Assembly: GCA_026119935.1 (NCBI GenBank) | Contig: JALRMH010000033.1 | Location: forward strand, 248,001-312,000 | DNA: 64,000 nt | DNA from: Endothia cerciana | Lineage: Eukaryota; Ascomycota; Sordariomycetes; Diaporthales; Cryphonectriaceae | Direction of reading: 5' to 3' | In this document: positions 10,058-21,152 of the stretch, piece by piece | Numbering within the stretch: position 1 is the stretch's first letter | Layout of the letters: each line of letters opens with the position of its first letter | Position numbers and translations under genes: made by a program | The notes under the pieces: model-generated | Told to the model about the DNA's origin: nothing | The model's input: the letters and a program-made list of their open reading frames with translations, nothing else | Databases searched by the model: none

Positions 10058-11638
10058 GATGGAGATGGAGATGGGACTGAAGCCAGGACGTTGGCCTAAG
10101 CGAGCGAGTGAGTTCAAGGATAGGCACCCAGGATTTACAGAGACCGTATCCTATGAAGGACCGCCAGACAGTCGCGCGTGATGAGCACATGAGCAGTGCC
10201 GACAGATGCCTGGGTGACCGACGTATACTATGTAGGAGAGGGCATCGCAACCACGCGGACCTGGTCATCCCTCGTCCCCGTGTAAAGAAGGAAGGAAAGA
10301 TGCGCAGCTGGGTCTCGCGCTCGATGGGCCGGTAGATGTATGCTGGGGCATCTCGAAAAGGAGTAGCAGGTGGTTGCAGCGGAGAAATGGCGAGCCCGAC
10401 GTGATTCAGGAAACGAAGAACATTCACGTGGGGCTGTTCTACGCGGGCCATGGACCACACCAGTGGCAGCCGCAAGACAGCCACAGCTTACGTGCTAGCT
10501 GCTCAGCTCTTGAAGCCTCATTCCCCCTCTTACAGCACCCCGTATCCATACAGGATGCAGGCCATGCCGACCAGGACGGTGGCTGTGGTGTGCAGCAGAA
10601 CCGGTGCGTGATGTCGCTCGCGTGTATCCTACATAGCCCGAGGAGGTCAACCATTAGGATATCGGAAAATATCCGACCACAGGTGGGCTCAAGGTTACTT
10701 AATTACCTAGGTAATTGTACCCGCACGTCATGGAGTTTGGCTCATTTCCCGACCATCTGGATCTCCAGCAGGCCAGGCCTAAAGCGCCTTAGCGAGTATG
10801 GGGACGGCCAGGGGCATGCTGCACGGCCCCGGCAGTGACAAGGCCTGCAAGGCCAGGCTGGTTTGCGACCCTTAATAAGCCCTGCAGGACGGGTTCGTCA
10901 TTCTGCAATGGGCGTTCAGTTTCGACACCGGGCTGTCACCGACTTTGTCGACCCCAACCCAGCCTCTTCACCACCCACTAGCCAGGCGGGAACGGAAAGG
11001 GCCTTTGTGGCACGCGACTTATCCTCAATCCGATCTCGAGGCGTCCGCAGCAGTCAGCCAGCCTCCACATGCTGTGCGTGTCCTGGCATCATCAGCAGAG
11101 ATCAGTTCGAGCTGATGATCTATTTCCCTGATCAGCCCTAGACCTGTGTGCGCCCCTTTCCCGGCGAGAGGCTCCATCGCCAAGCTGCTGCCCACCTGCG
11201 CGTCCACCTCTGTCCTCTGGAGGACACCATATTGACCGATGTGCGACCCTGCTTCCCCGCCAGCCTCGTAAACCACCTGGTCGACCTGCCGACCTGTCTC
11301 ACGCCTGTTGCAAGGGTCTCGGCTGGGCATCATCACAGCTGTCCGGCGGGTCCTCCTCTGCGTCATCGTGATCGCCTCCTGGGGTCCACCCACCAAGTCA
11401 CCGGAAGCAGCCACCCACTCGCGTCTCCCCAACAGCCCTCGGCGGGCACCTACCTTGACAGACACAGATCCAGGCTCGGGCCCAGAGATAGACAGACTCC
11501 TAACCTGGCAGAGCCCGCGTCGCACAGCTTGCGCGGATCCCATGCTGCTCAAGCCCGTCGCACCGAGGCAGCTACCACCATGACAGCGAGCTGCACACCA
11601 TCACCCTCTCACGATCTCTACCGCACGATTCAACGGCG
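10058..11638. other. 1.6-kb intergenic region upstream of the HECT ligase
   Basis: The two longest open frames here overlap on opposite strands (about 11025-11756) and have no recognisable features, so I treat them as chance. A perfect 16-bp palindrome lies at 10701-10716. The final 500 bp are C-rich and probably contain the promoter and leader of the HECT gene. Confidence 0.45.
10701..10716. repeat. 16-bp perfect palindrome AATTACCTAGGTAATT
   Basis: The sequence equals its own reverse complement over 16 bp, centred on CCTAGG. The 10-bp core TACCTAGGTA recurs at 20736-20745 in another non-coding region. It may be a dimeric transcription-factor site; no named factor is assigned. Confidence 0.7.
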
Positions 11639-14600
11639 ATGGCAGCTCCCTGGCCCACCCAACCCGAAGGCGTCCCTCGCCCACCGCAACGTGACCCTCC
11701 ACTGCCGCCGCCATCGCGTCCCTCGCTCGACACCGCAACCCGGACACATGATCTGAGGAAAATACCACGACGGAAACCTGTCCCTCCGCCCTCTGTCCCT
11801 CCACCTGCTGTCCCTCCGCCTTCTGCCCCTCCAGCCCCTCCAGCGCGAGCGAACACCTCAGGTCTCGTGGACGACTCTCGATTGCCATCCGATCTCGTCC
11901 CCACCGTTTCCGTCCCGCAGCGCCCGGGTCCCCCGCCCAGGGCACCGAGCCACGGCCGGTCCATGAGCCATCCGTTCCCGTCTCTGTTCGCTCCTAGGAA
12001 GAAAACACCGCCCAAGAACGTCGCGCAGGATGACTTTGATTCCGACTCGGATTCTGATGCAGAAATGCTGGGGCTCGGTCCGGGCTCGAAGTCGAAAGCA
12101 CCAATACAGCCTCCAGGACCGTCGAATGCGAAGCCGCTGGGGGATAAGGACTTCGCTTCGGGTAATTGCATGACTTGCGGCGCGCTGTCGCGATGGCCTC
12201 AGGGGCTCAAGGTTTTCAAGTGCACCCTATGCGTGACCATCAACGATCTCGTCGACCTGAAGAGTGCGAGGGACTCGCAAAACCACTCCCCAGGGGGGAG
12301 AGTCGCGGCATCGTCCGTTGATGTCGGCCGCGCGAGCTCCAAAGGTGAGTTACAGTGATACTGTTGAAAAAGAGCAATCTGGTCTGAACAACTATGAACA
12401 GGTCCTATCTCACTGGAGATCACGAAACGTCTCATCCGAGACTCATTGAGAAGCTACTTGAGTTCGGCATTGGGCATCAGGCGACCATCGATCGACGCAA
12501 GGGAAAGAGGATCCTTAGAACAGTCCAGACCTCGACGCGGCGAGACAGGGGTGACGAGCTCACAGAATGGGGGGGACTCCGATGTGGTGACACCGACCAT
12601 CGAGATATCGGACGCGGAAGCTATGGGAGCTCAGTATGGGACTGATTACCCGGACTTTATACGCCCAGGCAACCCATCGCAGAGGTCGCAGTCCTCGTCA
12701 TATCCGGAGTCCCGACCGACTGTAAGACTGGTAACCCCATCTGATCAGGAACGCGAATGTATGGATCCCGATGGGAAGCGACTCTTCAGGCCGCTGGAGG
12801 ACTACATCATCAACTGCTTTGCGCCACCCTTAAATTGTGTGAACACATCTTTCATGCAGAGGGTACCAAGGACTCCAAGCCGGCGATCTGCTCAGACGTC
12901 TAAGCGCCGCCCATCGGAACATCGCCGCGATTCTTCACCCCAGGATCCTGTGATACCTGAACTGGATGCCAAACTTCTTCTGCTAGGAGATTTCGCCGAG
13001 AACGGATTATGGTGGACAGGCCGTAAGGAGGGGTCCATTCCGGTCCGAAGGCCTTCATACCGCGATGAGGAAAACTCGATCGTCACAGGCAGAAGCCCGA
13101 ACATTGACTGGGCAGATGTGGATGCATGGTATTATGCAGTGATAAACGCAGGAGAAAGTTGGACAAAAATTTATGAGGACCTCACCGCAACGGCCTCGTT
13201 CGCCCCACCTACGGCCGCCGACATGTCACGTATGGAAGGGGAAATCCTTCAGGCCCAGGAGCATCTTCGAAAAACCCTCCTGAAGGTCACTGAAAATCTT
13301 CTCAAACGACCTGGGCGACCGATCAAGACACCGGAGGACCTCCGGTTCCTCCTTATAATATCTTCGAACCCTCTCCTGCACTCCTCCTTCGAAACCTTTG
13401 CTGGCCGCTTTATGCAAACACAACACGGGCATGCAGTCGGTGCCTCTGGCCCTGGGCCTCTGCGTGGTTCTGGGCCAGTCTCTGGACAGCATTCCCCGAT
13501 CATCAAACGCATTCTTGGCCTTCTGTCCAATACACCGGCCGAATGCCATAATCACCTCGTTTCATGGTTTTCCAGGCTTCAGGAGTCTCGTTTCATTCAA
13601 CTCAAGGATTTTGCTGGTGGCTTTCTCGCGTACAGATTGATTCGTCAGAACGAGAAGAAATTCGAGACGAGGGTCGATGTCACTGCAGGACTCATACCGC
13701 AACTGGCCGCTGGACGAACACCCGCATCACTACACGCTGCATTGGGCCAGTCTGCACGATCCAGAAATAAGAAGCCTGCGAAGGAGCCGACGAAGAAGAT
13801 TATATATCATGATGACTGGCAGACTAAGGCTGCCGCTCGCGTCATGGGTCTTCTTTTTGCTGCCAATAATAGTAATCACCACCGACCCAGCGCAACGATG
13901 CTGTCGTCACAGGACGAGATTCTCAACAGCAGCGTCAAAGACCAAGTCCAAGCTCGCGGTCAAATAGTGCCGACCAGCGACTTCTACACCACCTTGCTCG
14001 ACGACTCGGATCTCGTGGCTGATTTCGAAGCCTGGGAACAAAAGAAGGGCAAATTCTCGTTCTGCCAATTTCCTTTCCTCCTCAGCATATGGGCCAAGAT
14101 ACAAATTCTGGAACATGACGCCAAACGTCAGATGCACATCAAGGCGAGGGACGCCTTCTTTGACAGCATCCTTAGTCGCAGGAACATCGAGCAGTATCTG
14201 ACGCTCAGCGTGAGACGGGACTGCTTGGTCGAGGATAGCCTGAAGAGTGTCAGCGAAGTCATCGGCGCGGGTGGAGAGGACATCAAGAAGGGACTGCGGA
14301 TTGACTTCCAGGGCGAGGAAGGCGTTGATGCCGGCGGGCTGAAGAAGGAGTGGTTTCTGCTCCTTGTCCGAGAGGTCTTCAATCCCGACCATGGTAAGTT
14401 GGATCGCTCATCATTCTTGCGGTCTTACTCGCACCAAGGCCAGTCCATGACTAAACCCCCCGAACCAGGCATGTTCGTCTACGACGAAGATTCGCAATAT
14501 TGCTACTTCAACCCTAACACCTTCGAGACGTCTGACCAATATTTCCTTGTGGGCGTTGTCTTTGGCTTGGCGATCTACAATTCGATCATTCTCGATGTCG

Positions 14601-15394
14601 CGTTTCCCCCGTTTGCATTTCGCAAGCTTCTCACGGCTGCTCCGCCTCCTGTGTCGGGCCTCTCAACTCAGCCAAGGCCAGTCATGTCCTACACCTTGGA
14701 TGATCTTGCTGAGTTTCGTCCGCGCCTCGCCAAAGGCCTCCGCCAACTTCTGGACTTCGACGGCGATGTGGAGTCTACATTCTGTCTCGACTTCGTTATC
14801 GAGGTGGAGAAGTATGGCTACATCGAGAGATTTCCACTTTGCCCCGGCGGCGACCACCGAGCTGTCACTAGTGCCAACCGTCGCGAGTACGTCGACCTGT
14901 ACGTGAAACACCTTCTCGACACGGCTGTTGCCCGACAGTTCGAGCCTTTCAAGCGTGGATTCTTCACCGTCTGCGGCGGCAACGCACTGTCGTTATTCCG
15001 CCCGGAAGAGATCGAGTTGCTGGTGCGAGGGTCTGATGAACCTCTCGATATCACGGCCCTGAGAGTGTCGGCTGAGTATGAGAACTGGGGAAAGAATCCC
15101 AATCCAGACCAAACTGAGCCGACACTTCGATGGTTCTGGGACTCATTTCAAAGGGCGAGTGCCCGGGACCAGAGACGACTACTGGCGTTCATCACAGGCA
15201 GTGATCGTATTCCTGCCATGGGCGCTGCATCACTAACCATCAGGATCTCATGTTTGGGTGATGATATCGGGCGATACCCCACGGCTCGGACGTGCTTCAA
15301 TGCGCTGCAGCTGTGGCGATATCAATCACCGGAAAGGCTGGAGAGGTATCTCTGGGGCGCTGTTCATGAGAGTGAGGGTTTTGGATTGAAGTAA
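11639..15394 (+). CDS. HUL4: HUL4-like HECT E3 ubiquitin ligase
   Basis: Three exons: 11639..12344, 12402..14393 and 14469..15394; about 1207 aa. The N-terminal ~170 residues are Pro/Ser-rich, with short tandem PPPSVPPPAVPPP-type repeats. A CxxC pair follows (CMTCG near residue 175 and CTLC about 20 residues later), forming a likely zinc knuckle typical of fungal HUL4 relatives. The HECT domain covers roughly residues 830-1207: LRIDFQGEEGVDAGGLKKEW near its start, VREVFNPDHGMFVYDEDSQY after splicing, and the catalytic cysteine in TARTCFNALQL near residue 1173. The protein ends AVHESEGFGLK. The enzyme forms a thioester with ubiquitin and transfers it to substrates; HUL4 in yeast acts in protein quality control. 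The second intron (14394..14468, 75 nt) has no stop and keeps frame, so naive ORF calling reads through it. Confidence 0.92.
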
Positions 15395-16196
15395 ACGGAG
15401 CGCAATGGAATGTTGCCTTGTTTCTGGCACAGCATTTGAATTGCACGGCGTCTGGGCATCGGAACTTACTCGCATACAACACTGGCCGGCCTAGCGCTGC
15501 ATACATCTGTTACCCGCAAGATTCTTGGATGTTGAAATTGTCCTCGAGAATAAGGGCTCCACTGCCGACATGCTAGGTAGACATAGACATGCTGGAAGGG
15601 AATACAAAATGCATCAAACAAGTTATACTCATCGCTGAAGCAGAGCCAATCCACTACCAGATCCACCCCTTTTCTGCTACGCCCTCAGCACCAACATCAC
15701 CAACGATTCGTTTTCGTCGACCTGAACGCTATGGACAGAAAACACAGTAAAACCTACAGACGACGCATTGGTGCACCGCCCGCCTTAGAGGTAGAAACCA
15801 GGCGGCTAGCTTGCACTCGGCTTCTCCTATCTCGGCTCTTCATTTCCTTGAGCTTGTATCAACCGTACTGCACTGGGCCCGAATCTAGATCTCCACCATC
15901 AGACCAAGCAACTTGTCCTATAGATTTTCGGCCCGCTTGCTACACAACGATTACTGGGAGCGCACCGGAGCTGTATCGAGACTTTGTCTGGGCCAGCTGC
16001 GCATGCAAGCTTTCGGCTTTGAACCTCGCCCGTTGCTTTTTCCGAGCTCATCTCACACAAGATCGCATGGGCACAGCAGCATAGATGCTTGTTCACATAG
16101 ATTTGGGTAGTTGGTCCGGTGCAGAACCGAATGCAGACGTTCCACATGGTATGTACGTAGGTTCGCACCCTCCCCAGGTTGTAGGTGCCCGTCCGG
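15395..16196. other. Convergent intergenic region, HECT ligase / mL61
   Basis: About 800 bp between two 3' ends. Open frames at 15731-16110 show no family features. Nothing else can be supported. Confidence 0.5.
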
Positions 16197-17028
16197 CTAG
16201 TCGCTCTTGAGCGCGTTCGCCTCCTGCCTCGCCCTCTCCAGCATCCTCTTCTCTGCCTTGATCTTATCCCGGAACGCCTTCTGCACAGCCCTGTCCACCT
16301 CCGCCTGTTTCTCTAGCTCCTCTAGCCTCTTTATCTCGACCATATCCTCCTCGCTCGGCTCCAACTCCCTCGCGCCCGTCTTCGCGATGAACTCCTTCAG
16401 TATATCGTCCGACATTACGTTCTTCATGTTGATCGTGACCACCGTCTCCCCCTCGCCCGGCGGCGGCGCGCGCGCCTGCCCCTCCGCGCTGCTCGCGATG
16501 TTGACCCAGGCGTCGGCGAGGGCCACTGCCTTCCTGGGCGCTTTCGGCACCTCGGCGTCGGGCGATGCATCGGGGGGTGGTGTGCTGGGCCTGCTTGGGT
16601 CGGGCGAGGTCATATAGATGGAGAGGGTCGCGGGGCCGGCCTGGTCCCTCGTCCGGTTCACGATCATGGGGACGGCCGGGTTGTGGTATTTTAGGCGCGG
16701 CAGGTTCTCCTGCCAGAACTTGCGGGAGCCGTAGTGGCCGCCCTCCCATTTGTGTGCGAACTCGAGGTGGATCTTGGTGACGGTGGGCGGGAGGATGGCG
16801 GCGCCGGGGCCGTTCCTGACGGACATCAACTGGAGTCGCGTGTCAGCAGATCTCTCAAGTCTCTTAAGCCTACAATCTGGTATCGGCAGATCGTCGTCGA
16901 TGCGCAGCGAGCGGGGGAGAGCATACCCTCTGTGAGGCAGGTCAGCAGATATATCCAAAGTATCTCGAGGGTGGACGCAAACTACTTACGGACTTCAGTT
17001 GATTCACCCGCCGCCCTATTGCGGACAT
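16197..17028 (-). CDS. MRP49: Mitochondrial ribosomal protein mL61 (MRP49-type, L51/S25/CI-B8 domain)
   Basis: Minus-strand exons 17028..16990, 16929..16927 (3 nt) and 16829..16197; about 224 aa. The protein opens MSAIGRRVNQLKS(R)LMSVRNG and continues GPGAAILPPTVTKIHLEFAH, then GGHYGSRKFWQENLPRLKYH and NPAVPMIVNRT, which is the L51/S25/CI-B8 thioredoxin-like domain of fungal MRP49. A linker rich in Pro/Ser and a long charged, probably helical C-terminal tail (KRLEELEKQAEVDRAVQKAF...) follow. The likely role is a structural protein of the mitochondrial large ribosomal subunit. The 3-nt exon AGG (Arg) is proposed because the stretch between the flanking exons contains two complete sets of ctgac branch point plus cag acceptor; a single 160-nt intron would also keep frame. 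Confidence 0.85.
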
Positions 17029-18283
17029 CTTGGCCGATGTGCGTGAGCACGAGGCTCAATTGACACGAAAGCAGGCGCAAGGAGGGGCTTTGTTCCAAAG
17101 TCTCGCCCTCGGTGTGGGTGGTTCAAGTCGCAAGGAGTGAAGTCGTCGAGGTAGAATGTTGAAATTCCCGTGCCGATGTCGAGTATGCCGATTTCTGAGG
17201 TTCAGATTGGGCCCGTGCGCAGATCCGCCCCGTCCGACCAGAGCCCTCCTTATGGGGCCCGGCGTTGTTCCTCGGCCTGAGAATCCACACGCCTGCTGCT
17301 AAACCCACAATGTTAACTGTTCTTAGTAGATACCCTATGCTCTTATGCTTGATCGCCCTCTCTACCTTTTTTTTTTTCCTCCCCCTCCTAACCCTCCTGC
17401 ATTTTATTTTAATTAATAGTAAAAATAATAATAATAATAATATTTCTTATCACGCTATCGAGGGTTATCTGATATGTATCTGATAGGCCTCTGCTAACTT
17501 AATAGCATGCGGTCCCCCTACGATTCTTCGCGAAGGAAAACCTTGCCGACTGTGACGGCAGCCGGGTGCTACGGCACGAAGGCACGAGTTTGCACACAGA
17601 GTATTGTTGATTTTTACGAAGAGAGTGGCCTATCGAAAGAAAGGAAGAGAGAAAGAAAGGAGGCTAGTCTGCTACAAACGGAGTGGAAGTAAGGTGCACC
17701 GGCGATAAGGGAAGCTTATCGCTCAAGGACCCACTCGCGGGGTCAACCCTAACCCTTGCAGGTCCTGCTTGCCATTCGACATGCCACCATCACAGCCGCG
17801 ACCTCGGCGCGGATAGTTCCCAGGATCTCCCTGGCCCTCCTTACGACATGTCCACATTGTCAGCCAGCTCTTCCCGCCCTGTCTGCCCGAATATATATAA
17901 AAAGTTCATAAAGCTTTCTCATTATTAATTTATTTTAATATAAATTAGCTTTTTGGAAAAGAATTACGATACATTTATTGCTTAGCTACTATAGCGCTTT
18001 AAGCCCTATATCTACAGCGCTTATAACTATACTACTATTGTCCCCTCAAGATATATATATTTGACAACTGATCCCTGCAGTCCAGCGATGCAGTCTGCAA
18101 TCGTGAGCTCTTGCCTCTTGACATCTCATCGTTTCGAGCATCTGTTAGACCACGAATCGAAACTGCTGGCCAACACGGCCGACCTCCCCGCCTCAGCTCG
18201 ACTTGGGCAATTCAGGTGGAAGGCTACTTCGCACCGCCGTCGCATACTTATACTCTGTCAACCCATTCCATAGTCTAGGGATC
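17029..18283. other. AT-rich relic stretch at the start of the gene-poor island
   Basis: From about 17370 the composition changes: a 12-nt T tract, (aat)n around 17420-17445, and an A/T-dominated block at 17895-18060 with many TA steps. Between them are short GC-normal pieces. This patchwork is typical of decayed or repeat-mutated DNA in ascomycetes. I could not recognise a transposon protein. Confidence 0.45.
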
Positions 18284-19524
18284 ATGGAAAGACATGCAAG
18301 GATGGAGCACTCATCAGACCGTCTTCTGCCCAACAGGTTCGAGGCCATGCCAGACGATGTCATTCTCCAATTCTTTTACTCTCTGACTTCGTTCTCAGAC
18401 CTCTTCTCCTTGGCCTTATCTTGTCGTCGAACGGCCAGGCTCCTGGAAGGATATATGCCCAACATATACCGGCAGATCGCGCCACTGGACATTGAGTTTG
18501 AATCACACGCACGCGCCCTTCTCCGTGACCAGAAAGGACTCGGGGGCCCCCGTGCTGGAGCCAAACTCGCTCACAGTACAGGACGTCCGACAGCTGGTGA
18601 GAAACTCACGCAAGGCGGTCAAGAGTTCGGATAGGTTCGGTCGGGAAATCGCTCCTTATTCAATAGGTTCGTCACCAAGTCCCGTTTCTCTAAGCCTAGA
18701 TCCCTCCTCTGCTAATCTGTAGCTAAGATATATAAGCACGAGGAAATGGACTATGCACCCACCCGAGCTCAGCTCTACCGAGAGGTCTCGGTTTATTCGA
18801 ACCTACTACTATGTTTGGGGCCTTCTATATCTCCCGGACTCAGCCTGGCCGGATCGCTTAAGCCACTTAACTATGCGTCACATCTACTATGTAGATGAGA
18901 TGAGCCGAGTAAGTGAATCGCAAACTACAAAGTTCCCCTTATATTCTCTCTTATCAAACAGATCTCCTTGTTGAATCGCATATACACGAGTGCTCGCCTA
19001 GTGGCCCCTGAGTGCCGGCGTACGCAAGTGTCCGCGAAATGCATAATTACAGAGCGCAGCTAATTCGAAAATCTAATTAGCTGCCTCAACCGTTTGAGAA
19101 TGAGACTTGCCCATATATCGAGGATCTGCCGGAGGACACCTGCCGGGATGTCCGAATTAGTCGGCCTCGTGAAAGCCAGGTTGCTTGGTACTCCTATCCT
19201 TTCACCTCTAAACGAAGGGAACTACAAGATAAATTATATACTTCTTGTGTCGACCGGTCTAGTGCCTTAGATAGTATTAGTATAATGTTCGACCTCAGAG
19301 GCGGAGGCCTGAGCAACAAGGGCTACGGAGGCTGGGCCGGCTTTCTGGTTTTTTACGATCACTTTCAGCAAAGCATGATCGATCTCGTTCTGAGCGGGAA
19401 GAAGAAGAGCACCATGATCCAGGAATTCGGCAAGGAAAGGATGGACAAAGACACCTGGGGAGAGAGTGATGACGAGGAATGCTCACCATACCTCAGGGCA
19501 ACAGAGGACGACATCATTCAATAA
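18284..19524 (+). pseudogene. F-box protein gene, probably broken by a frameshift
   Basis: Starting at the ATG at 18284 the first frame contains an F-box: RFEAMPDDVILQFFYSLTS, then LFSLALSCRRTARLLEGYMP, up to SHARALLRDQK. At the run gggggccccc (18542-18551) coding evidence moves to another frame (VLEPNSLTVQDVRQLVRNSR), as if one base was gained. After a poorly resolved join near 18667-18727 the frame reads PPELSSTERSRFIRTYYYVW and LTMRHIYYVDEMSR. A clear intron (gtaagt at 18909, attag ending at 19080) follows, and then LPQPFENETCPYIEDLPEDT continues openly to the taa at 19522. Fungal F-box proteins of this kind are putative substrate adaptors for SCF ubiquitin ligases. A sequencing error in the G/C run would make it intact; otherwise it is a young pseudogene. 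Confidence 0.6.
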
Positions 19525-20020
19525 TACGGCCCATATCGTCATGGACTGTATCTGGTTTCTGCAGAGGTATATTGCATGCTTCGGCTCTTGAAGTTTCACA
19601 ACACTATGCTGGTCACGAAAGACGCCAATTGCCTGTTCACTGCGATCTATCTCCTGAAAGCGCCGCCTGTCGCTTGGACTCCAATACACCTGAACAAAGG
19701 TGACACGAGGGCGACTCGAAGAGAAAAAACCATCTGCCTGCTATCAGCACCATCCTGGAGTACCTGGAGTATCTCGGGGTGTTCAACGGTATGCTTGCGG
19801 CTTAATCTCGTAAGAACTCGGACCGGCTTGAAAGGTGCGCACGGGAACAATGGGTCGTCACCATAATGCAACGTCGAGCATGAGGTTGGCCGAGTCCTTG
19901 GTGTCTCTCCTATTCATTGCCCATTCTATCACCACCTGGCAAGCTGAGTCCGCCAAGAACGCCTCTGCGAGACTGGGCAGTAGCCAGGGTGCTTTCACAC
20001 CCTGAATTGTGGGTGGGCGA

Positions 20021-20195
20021 CACCTTCCAAACTTTCTCACCCTCTCAAATATATCACCGGGGTCAACTATGGACACGCTGCGGTACGGCCCGAACTTCCC
20101 CACTCTCCCAAACATGTCACCGAGGTCAACTGCTGCGCTACCGTCCAAACTTTGCTCAACTGTCCAGAAATGTCGCTGCTACGGAGTAAATATGG
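20021..20195. repeat. Degenerate ~55-63-bp tandem repeat, about three copies
   Basis: Three copies of a unit containing cc(a/g)aactt..., ctc(c)caaa.atgtcaccg and ggtcaact begin near 20027, 20090 and 20145 (spacings 63 and 55 bp). On the minus strand the first two can be read as DLGDMFGRVGKFG and DPGDIFERVRKFG, so the repeat may once have been coding. The third copy is the most diverged. Confidence 0.6.
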
Positions 20196-20249
20196 CAAAG
20201 ACTGTGCAACGTGACAAGCCAATCCACGCCGCACTCATGTACACTCCAG

Positions 20250-20273
20250 TTTGGTGGTATAGTGGGTAGCATG
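20250..20273 (+). other. tRNA-like 5' fragment (box A region, Gly-type)
   Basis: The segment TTTGGTGGTATAGTGGGTAG plus cat closely matches the D-arm/box A part of eukaryotic tRNA-Gly genes. No matching anticodon stem, T arm (GGTTCGA) or acceptor 3' half follows, so it is not a functional tRNA gene. It may be a tRNA fragment, a SINE head or coincidence. Confidence 0.35.
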
Positions 20274-21152
20274 TTGGCGGTGTCGGTTAAGAGGTTAAGA
20301 AGTAACTGTCATTGGCTTCCCCGATATGGATATAGGGCCTGTTAAGACAGCTGGGTAGGATTATCGGATAAAGACTGCTGGGAGGATAAAGATATACCGT
20401 ATTGTATCGCTGATGGTGGGAACCTTCAGAAGTGAGGTCCGAGATGTCAAGATACCGCGGACCAACTAGATACATGGTACACCTCTTTTATATCAAGCGT
20501 GTGGCTCGTTTACAAACCCGGGAATATGTCTACCAGAATAGACGGGACATTAAGTGAGATTATGGCTGTTAATGCGGGTGGCTCAAGATAGAATTTGGTG
20601 TGCCAACAGGAAACCCAGCTATGGGATTATCAAAAATCAAGAAGTGATCTTGTCCCTATCTATCCCTCCGTCCATTTTGTGGCCCCAGTGTATAGCGTAG
20701 CCCACCCTGCGATAATGCCCCTCCCAATATGTGCGTACCTAGGTAAGAAGATGCTGGGGCCAATTTCAACGATATGTCCCTGCACGCCAAGCCATAGCAT
20801 TTCCCTGTCTTCAGGGTATCTTGATAAACTATCAACAGATGTTACTCCCTTCAGTAAGATAATGTCACGTATTACACAGCCCTCGACCTTTGCAGCAGTC
20901 GGTCGCCTCGCTATTCTGTGGCAGTCTCCTGAGATTTCTGTCCGGCAATCTCAGTTCGGCCCCCTTAGATAGCGCCACCAACATCAGGGACCATAATGTT
21001 ATTCTAACTGTCTCAGTAGCATGGGTCATACTTACAGTCGCATTGCCTATGCTGCGTTAGATCACGTGAGAGTGTTGGGGTACTTCATGCTTCATCTGTC
21101 CCGAGGTTCCCGTCATCAGCGGTTGAGAGAGTTGTATTTAGCACCTCTCCGC

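Larger units (their letters stand above)
19525..21152. other. Non-coding/relic region with degenerate repeats
   Basis: No convincing gene. It holds a 3-copy degenerate tandem repeat (about 20021-20195), a tRNA-Gly-like fragment (20250-20273) and a TACCTAGGTA palindrome (20736-20745). An open frame at 19576-19866 follows the F-box gene in the same direction but shows no recognisable motif. Confidence 0.45.

Noticed and set aside
11025..11756. Two long overlapping frames on opposite strands before the HECT gene
   Set aside because: Compositional by-products of C-rich leader DNA; no motif or splice logic supports either.
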